A stretch of 64,000 nucleotides of DNA from JALZAH01 sp051000755. GTDB lineage: Bacteria > Actinomycetota > Acidimicrobiia > Acidimicrobiales > Palsa-688. Position numbers and translations under genes: made by a program. The notes under the pieces were generated by a model. It saw nothing but the letters and a program-made list of their open reading frames with translations, was not told the DNA's origin and searched no databases. Shown here piece after piece: positions 59,472-64,000 of this stretch. Location: assembly GCA_051000755.1 (NCBI GenBank), contig JBPCNZ010000120.1, forward strand, positions 16,157 through 80,156, in the 5' to 3' direction. Numbering within the stretch: position 1 is the stretch's first letter; each line of letters begins with the position of its first letter.

Positions 59472-60860
59472 TCAGCCGGTGGCGGCCGCCAGCTCCGGTA
59501 CGAACGCGGCCCCATCGACCGTGCCCATCCCGCTGGCCAGGTCGTAGCCGGCCACGGCGTCATGGCCGTTGACGGTGTGGAGGCCGCCGCCCTGGGTGAA
59601 GGTCACCGTGTTGGTCCCGGCCGTGACGTCGACGACCCCAGCCGCGTGTCGGGTCTGGAGCTTGTAGAGGGCCGGATTGATCAGGCCGAGGCCGTGCCCG
59701 GCGGTCTGGGCGGACAGGGCGACGATTCCCGAGAACAGCGGGGAGGCCTCGCTGGTCCCGCCGATCACGTAGTAGCCGGCTCCGCTGCCACCTGACTCGT
59801 TGGCCCCCAGGTACACGAGGGCTCCGCCGTCGACGGCTGCGCTCATGGAGATGTCAGGGGTACCTCGGCTGGCTCCGACCACCGACGCCACGCTGTTCTG
59901 GTACGCCGGGCGGGCGAAGATGCTCGATGGGTTGCCCCCGCCGGCGGCCGGCGAGCTGAGGAGGTTGGTGTCGTTCCACACGGTGTCTGGCTGGGTGTGG
60001 GTTCCGGTGGCCGTCAGGTGCATCTGCGTGCCCCCGACGCTGGTCACCAGGGGATCGGCCGAGGGCCAGGAGTTGACCGGGCGGAGATAGAAGGAGGTGC
60101 CGTTGGCCTGGTTGTCGGTGGCGCCCCCGTCACCGGAGGCTCCCAAGACGGTGACTCCGTTGTTGGCTGCATTCACGAAGGCGCTGCGCAGGGACAGGAG
60201 GGACTGGGCGTTGGGGAAGGTCTCCTCCGTGGCTCCGAAGCTCTGGGTGATGACCTGAGCCAGGTGATTGTTGACCACGTAGTTCTCTGCAGCCACGATC
60301 TCAGGGAAGCCGACGACGCCCTCGGTCTCCGCAACCGGTGTTTCGACCAGCAGGATGTTGGCCTTGGGGGCGATGGTGTGGGCGTACTCGACGTCGAGCG
60401 AAGTCTCCTGTGACCAGCCCACCATCACCGAGTTGAGCGGGTCGAAGGGCGGCACAACCCCGGCCGGCTGGATGATCTTCAGGCTGGGCGGGGCAGGCAG
60501 GCCGAAGGCGGTGTCGAAGATCCGCAGCTGTGAGGCGATGTCGGGGGAACCGAACGAGTCGACCACGGCGATGGTCTGACCCTGGCCCTCGGTCTTGTTG
60601 GCATAGAGGGGCCCGAGGTCGTAGGCCGCCTGGTACTGCGAGGGCTGGTAGCAGGCGATGCCGATGGCGGCCTCGCACTGGGCGGTGGTCGGTGGAGCGG
60701 CCATGGGCCGGTGGCTCAGCATGCGCAGGAAGGGCGCAGCGGTGGCCGTCGGACCGGCCAGGGCAGGCGCCACCCCGACGACACCCGCCAGAGCGGTGCT
60801 GGTCGCCCCCAACGCAGCGATGACCATCCGCCGCTTCAGCTTTCGATGAGACTGGATCAC
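59472..60860 (-). CDS. Secreted S53-family (sedolisin) serine peptidase
   Basis: A 462-residue protein. GTG 60860 follows GGGAGGAAC. The signal peptide reads KRRMVIAALGATSTALAGVV. Catalytic sites: Glu and Asp in WSQETSLDVEYAHTIAP, the oxyanion Asp region near VLGASGDGGATDNQ and the nucleophile Ser in YVIGGTSEASPLFSGIVA. The calcium-site region DVTAGTN and YDLASGMGTVDG close the domain. The propeptide is short compared with classical sedolisins. These enzymes are acid-active endopeptidases outside the cell. It lies between the tRNA-Arg flank and the sigma factor gene and is not part of the ICE. Confidence 0.9.
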   Translation of the reverse strand: MIQSHRKLKRRMVIAALGATSTALAGVVGVAPALAGPTATAAPFLRMLSHRPMAAPPTTAQCEAAIGIACYQPSQYQAAYDLGPLYANKTEGQGQTIAVVDSFGSPDIASQLRIFDTAFGLPAPPSLKIIQPAGVVPPFDPLNSVMVGWSQETSLDVEYAHTIAPKANILLVETPVAETEGVVGFPEIVAAENYVVNNHLAQVITQSFGATEETFPNAQSLLSLRSAFVNAANNGVTVLGASGDGGATDNQANGTSFYLRPVNSWPSADPLVTSVGGTQMHLTATGTHTQPDTVWNDTNLLSSPAAGGGNPSSIFARPAYQNSVASVVGASRGTPDISMSAAVDGGALVYLGANESGGSGAGYYVIGGTSEASPLFSGIVALSAQTAGHGLGLINPALYKLQTRHAAGVVDVTAGTNTVTFTQGGGLHTVNGHDAVAGYDLASGMGTVDGAAFVPELAAATG

Positions 60861-61001
60861 AGTTCCTCCCGACTTGGACCGCTCCGATGCGGCCGCACCG
60901 GACCGACATGCCCGGGACGTATCGGATCGTAACGTCCGTGACACCGAGGTGCTCAGAAGTATGACCAGCGCGCAGTCTGCTGACGACCCCTCGACCGTGG
61001 G

Positions 61002-61934
61002 TCAGCTGGCCAGCAGGTCATGAGCCCCGGTATCGGAGGATGGGTGGCGCAACTTGGACAGGGCGGTCCGCTCGATCTGGCGGATGCGTTCCCGGGTGAG
61101 CCCGAGGACGGTGCCCACTTCCTCCAAGGTTCGAGGCTCACCCCGGTCCAACCCGTAGCGCAGACGCAGGATCTCACGCTCCCGCTCGTCGAGGGGAGCC
61201 AGCAGCTTCTCCACCTCGCGTCCCATCATGGCCTCGGCGACCAGGTCATAGGGGGTCGGCGCGGTTGTATCGGCTACCACGTCGGCCAACTCCGTGTCTC
61301 CCTCGTTGCCGATCGGGGTTTCCAGGCTGACCGGGTCGACGCCGTACTGAAGCAACTGGCTGACCTGCTCTTCGGGCATGGCCATGACGGTGGCCAACTC
61401 GGCCGGTGACGGGGTGCGACCAAGCTCGCCCTCCATCTGGCCCCGGACCCGCAAGAGGCGGCGGATCTGGTCGCCTGCGTGGACCGGCAGACGAATCGTC
61501 CTCGAAGTGTTGTCGATGCCCCGGCCGATGGCCTGGCGGATCCACCAAGTGGCGTAGGTCGAGAACTTGAAGCCCTTGCGCCAGTCGAACTTCTCGACCG
61601 CGTGGATAAGGCCAAGGTTGCCCTCCTGGACCAGGTCAAGCAGGGGCATGTCCGCCGACTGATACTTCTTGGCGATGGAGACCACCAAGCGGAGGTTGGC
61701 GTTGATGAACGCCTCAACCGCCGTCTCCCCCGCCTTCGCTCGGCGGCGCAGAGTTCGCCGTTCGGCGGTTGTCGAGGTCCCGGCGGCCAGAGTCTCGGCC
61801 GCGAGCCGACCTCCCTCGATCAACTTCGCCAAGCGGACCTCGTCCTCCTTGGTCAGGAGAGGGTATTGACCTACTCCGTCCAGGTAAAGCCTGACCAGAT
61901 CCTGGTCCCCTGCTTCCAACCTTTTTTGTGCCAT
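61002..61934 (-). CDS. Sigma-70 family RNA polymerase sigma factor (group 1/2)
   Basis: A 310-residue protein starting MAQKRLEAGDQDLVRLYLDG after AAGGGGA. Region 1.2 is DLVRLYLDGVGQYPLLTKED. Region 2 is NANLRLVVSIAKKYQ ... DLVQEGNLGLIHAVEKFDWR ... FSTYATWWIRQAI. Region 3 is GDQIRRLLRVRGQMEGELGR. Region 4 is LDEREREILRLRYGLDRGEP ... TLEEVGTVLGLTRERIRQIE. The motifs are those of the primary or primary-like sigma factors, and the short N-terminus suggests a SigB/HrdB-like alternative of group 2. It is a chromosomal housekeeping or stress gene. Confidence 0.92.
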   Translation of the reverse strand: MAQKRLEAGDQDLVRLYLDGVGQYPLLTKEDEVRLAKLIEGGRLAAETLAAGTSTTAERRTLRRRAKAGETAVEAFINANLRLVVSIAKKYQSADMPLLDLVQEGNLGLIHAVEKFDWRKGFKFSTYATWWIRQAIGRGIDNTSRTIRLPVHAGDQIRRLLRVRGQMEGELGRTPSPAELATVMAMPEEQVSQLLQYGVDPVSLETPIGNEGDTELADVVADTTAPTPYDLVAEAMMGREVEKLLAPLDEREREILRLRYGLDRGEPRTLEEVGTVLGLTRERIRQIERTALSKLRHPSSDTGAHDLLAS

Positions 61935-62052
61935 GTCGTCCCCTTGGCGGCGTCGCCCTCCTTCGTACCCCCCCACGGCCTACTCGACACGTCACCCACA
62001 TCCGGCGTCCGGTTCGTGGCCCCCGGCCCCTTGTGCAACACTGGTTTCCCTT

Positions 62053-62131
62053 GGTGGCCGTAGCTCAGTCCGGTTAGAGCGCCAGGTTGTGGCCCTGGAG
62101 GTCGGGGGTTCAAGTCCCCTCGGTCACCCCA
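62053..62131 (+). tRNA. tRNA-His (anticodon GUG)
   Basis: The acceptor stem GTGGCCG/CGGTCAC is preceded by an extra G (62053) that can pair with C73, the hallmark of tRNA-His. The anticodon arm CCAGG-TTGTGGC-CCTGG gives GTG. The T arm contains TTCAAGT. CCA is encoded. Confidence 0.93.
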
Positions 62132-62156
62132 CCGCCCTGGCCGAGCGCCAGGGCGG
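62132..62156 (+). terminator. Hairpin after tRNA-His
   Basis: CCGCCCTGG (62132-62140), 7-nt loop, CCAGGGCGG (62148-62156): a perfect 9-bp stem right after the CCA end. There is no T-run. It is probably a terminator or processing signal of the tRNA transcript. Confidence 0.55.
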
Positions 62157-62375
62157 AATTCCGCTCTGCAGGGCCATGCCACGGCGACGATCAGGCTCGC
62201 GGCTGAGGGACGATCAGGCTCGCTGAGGGTCGATCAGGCCGCGCCGGAAGTGGGGAGGATGGATCACGGGGCCAACGGTCGTTTCCCGCACGGCTGGTAC
62301 GGTATCCGTACCCAGGTGACGGAATGGTCACGGTCGAGCCCGAGAAGCAACGACCGTGAGGTGACGTACCGGCTG

Positions 62376-62447
62376 GCGCCTCTAGCTCAATGGCAGAGCA
62401 ACGGACTCTTAATCCGCAGGTTCTGGGTTCGAATCCCAGGGGGCGCA
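62376..62447 (+). tRNA. tRNA-Lys (anticodon CUU)
   Basis: 72 nt. The acceptor stem GCGCCTC/GGGGCGC pairs fully. The anticodon loop CTCTTAA gives CTT. The T arm is CTGGG/CCCAG around TTCGAAT. CCA is not encoded. A decayed integrase follows directly, so this tRNA was probably another integration site. Confidence 0.92.
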
Positions 62448-62556
62448 CGCACAAAGTTCCTGCTAGCCGGCTTGCGCTCGCCGCTATCTCATCTTCCAAG
62501 TGTTCTCGTCCCAACGGATGTCCAACGGCGCGTTGTTGAGCGAGGAGGGACGCAGG

Positions 62557-63742
62557 ATGGCAGGGAGCCTTCGGCAACGGCGGGATCGAGGAGCGGATGC
62601 CTGGGAGTTCCGGGTGTACCTGGGCCGGGACCCGGTTGGCCGGGTCCGTCAGCGCAGCGTGTTGTTTCGTGGGTCCAAGCGCGCTGCTGAGAGGGAGTTG
62701 CCCGCCTTGTCGCAGAGCAGGATCGGGCCCCCGCCGTGGTTCCCGACGAGGCGGCCCGACCGGTGGGTCCGACCACCACCATCAACGACGCCATCGAAGG
62801 CTGGAAGGCCAACGGGTGGGCGGACCTGTCCCCACACCACGGTGCGCCGGTACGAGGGCATCTGGAGGGTCCACGTCAGGAACTCGAACGGACGACGGCG
62901 GCTCGTCAGCCTTGGGCCCTACGACGTGGAACGCTACTTCCGGGCCTTGAAGGACGCCGGTCTCTCGGAGGCCTCGGTCCGCCAGACCCGTGCCATGCTC
63001 CATCGTGCCTGCCGCCTGGCCCGCAAGTGGAGCAGCAACACCCTCCCCAACCCGGTCACAAACACCGAGCTTCCTGGATGTTGAGCGCATGACTGGTCCG
63101 TCACCGAGTCCGGCCCGGCCGTGCGCTCTCCCACTGCGGAGGAGGTCCGGCGCCTCCTCTCGGCGGCGCAAGGCGACCGGGACGCCAGAGTTCTGGCCTT
63201 CGTTCGGTTGGTCGCCGCTACCGGAATGCGAAGGGGCGAGGCGTGCGCCCTGCGCTGGTCCGATGTCGACTGGGATGGCTCAGCAGTAACTGTCGACGAG
63301 GCACTTGTAACCGACGGAGGCCGGGTCCGGGTCCGCGGACCGAAGACGAGGGCCAGCGTCCGTGCTGTGGCTATCGACAAGGGCACCCTTACCGTGCTCC
63401 ACCTGCTCCACGATCACCAGAAGAGCTTTGCCAACCTGGCCGAAGACGAGGTCGTTGAGGACTCTTTCGTGTTCTCCTATGAGCCGGGGTCCCGTATCCC
63501 TCCCTATCCGGAAACGTTGAGTCATGCCTTCTCGGCGGTGCGGCGCCGAGCGGGAGTCCCTGCCGATGTGTATCTGCATTCGTTGCAGCACTTCCAGTCA
63601 ACCGAGCTGGACCGGGTGATCAGTAGTCGCAGAAGCAGGCTCGTCTGGGGTGGGCCACGGTGCACATGGCCCGCCATTACACCGGAATGGTGTCTGGTGA
63701 GAAACGGCGAGCGGCCGAGCACATGGCAACGCTGCTCGGCTG
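62557..63742 (+). pseudogene. Decayed tyrosine integrase next to tRNA-Lys
   Basis: ATG 62557 after GAGGAGGGA starts MAGSLRQRRDRGADAWEFRV. Pieces follow in shifting frames: TTTINDAIEGWKANGWADLS, then TVRRYEGIWRVHVRNSNGRR and SLGPYDVERYFRALKDAGLS (core-binding domain), a stop at 63084, then SPTAEEVRRLLSAAQGDRDA and AATGMRRGEACALRWSDVDW (catalytic Arg). The HxxR box reads HSLQHF, so the second catalytic Arg is Gln. After another shift near 63640 WATVHMARHYTGMVSGEKRR and the end HMATLLG carry the Tyr. The gene needs at least three corrections and has lost a catalytic residue. Confidence 0.8.
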
Positions 63743-63744
63743 AC

Positions 63745-63981
63745 CTACAAGGCGGCATGGAGGGTGGAGAGGGACCTGCGGCTGGGGGTAGATCCCTGCC
63801 CGGAGACTTCCCCGTCCAAGAGTCGCTCCACGGCCCGGCGGGGGATCCGTCGGCGACCGTTGATGGTGACCACCAATGCGCGACCCTTCAACAAGGGGCC
63901 CCAACGCCAGACTAGCGACGGCCTCAAAAGGCCAAGGGAACGACGGCGTCGGCGGGCAGGCCCACCCCCATTTTCGCCCAT
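63745..63981 (-). CDS. Excisionase-like HTH protein (partial or decayed)
   Basis: A 78-residue reading on the minus strand, convergent with the decayed integrase. LLRPSLVWRWGPLLKG and VVTINGRRRIPRRAVERLLD match helix 2 and the wing of excisionase-type HTH proteins. The N-terminal helix-1 portion (PARRRRRSLG) is poor, so an upstream frameshift or a start beyond this point is likely. It belongs to the same relic element as the integrase. Confidence 0.5.
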   Translation of the reverse strand: MGENGGGPARRRRRSLGLLRPSLVWRWGPLLKGRALVVTINGRRRIPRRAVERLLDGEVSGQGSTPSRRSLSTLHAAL

Positions 63982-64000
63982 GGGCGACGTCCCCGCCAGG

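Overview
The window is high-GC actinobacterial DNA, possibly from an Acidimicrobiia-like lineage. The signs are the SCO6880/DUF6112-type conjugation genes, a DUF2510 protein, LGFP repeats, probable leaderless starts, and frequent GTG starts with ATGA/GTGA overlaps. No 16S or other taxonomic marker is present, so the lineage is an inference.

The dominant structure is a nearly complete integrative and conjugative element (ICE) of about 57 kb, from 1781 to 58952, inserted in the 3' end of a tRNA-Arg(UCU) gene on the minus strand (58953-59029). A perfect 48-bp copy of the tRNA 3' half lies at its other end (1781-1828). Paired 9-bp repeats with an 11-bp period sit just inside both ends. Left of 1781 is the end of a second element, with its own excisionase-like gene (31-354) and a related integrase (439-1659). 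Two elements therefore appear to be stacked in tandem at one tRNA gene.

Layout of the ICE: 2.3-5.3 kb, unrecognised cargo (a zinc-finger/membrane repeat protein and two genes sharing a domain). 5.6-18.0 kb, a likely defence island: a DUF262-HNH-AlbA_2 fusion, a type III-like Res and Mod pair, and on the opposite strand a DUF3644 gene and a UvrD-family helicase with a PD-(D/E)XK/Fe-S end. 18.2-22.4 kb, a MobF relaxase and its partner gene. 22.5-25.2 kb, a decayed zone (DoxX and RDD remnants, a possible oriT). 25.3-28.8 kb, a helicase operon and a HAD hydrolase. 28.9-34.0 kb, an XRE/TPR regulator, an excisionase-like protein and a replication-type P-loop ATPase. 34.0-41.3 kb, the type IV secretion operon. 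41.4-51.3 kb, accessory genes, including a truncated SSB gene abutting a 9-bp minisatellite, an LGFP-L,D-transpeptidase protein, a strongly structured non-coding stretch and a phosphoesterase. 51.4-58.9 kb, antirestriction (ArdC-like), VirD4 coupling protein, HNH protein, DnaG-like primase, excisionase and integrase.

The relaxase, VirD4, VirB4, VirB6-like, SCO6880, VirB8-like and NlpC/P60 proteins form a plausible transfer machine. The integrase and excisionase move the element in and out of tRNA-Arg. The primase and the P-loop ATPase probably support replication of the excised form. The island protects the host, and the ArdC-like protein may protect the element in a new host.

Right of the tRNA the DNA looks chromosomal: a decayed dihydrofolate-reductase-like gene, a secreted S53 peptidase, a primary-type sigma factor, tRNA-His and tRNA-Lys. 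Next to tRNA-Lys lies a decayed integrase, the trace of a third integration event.
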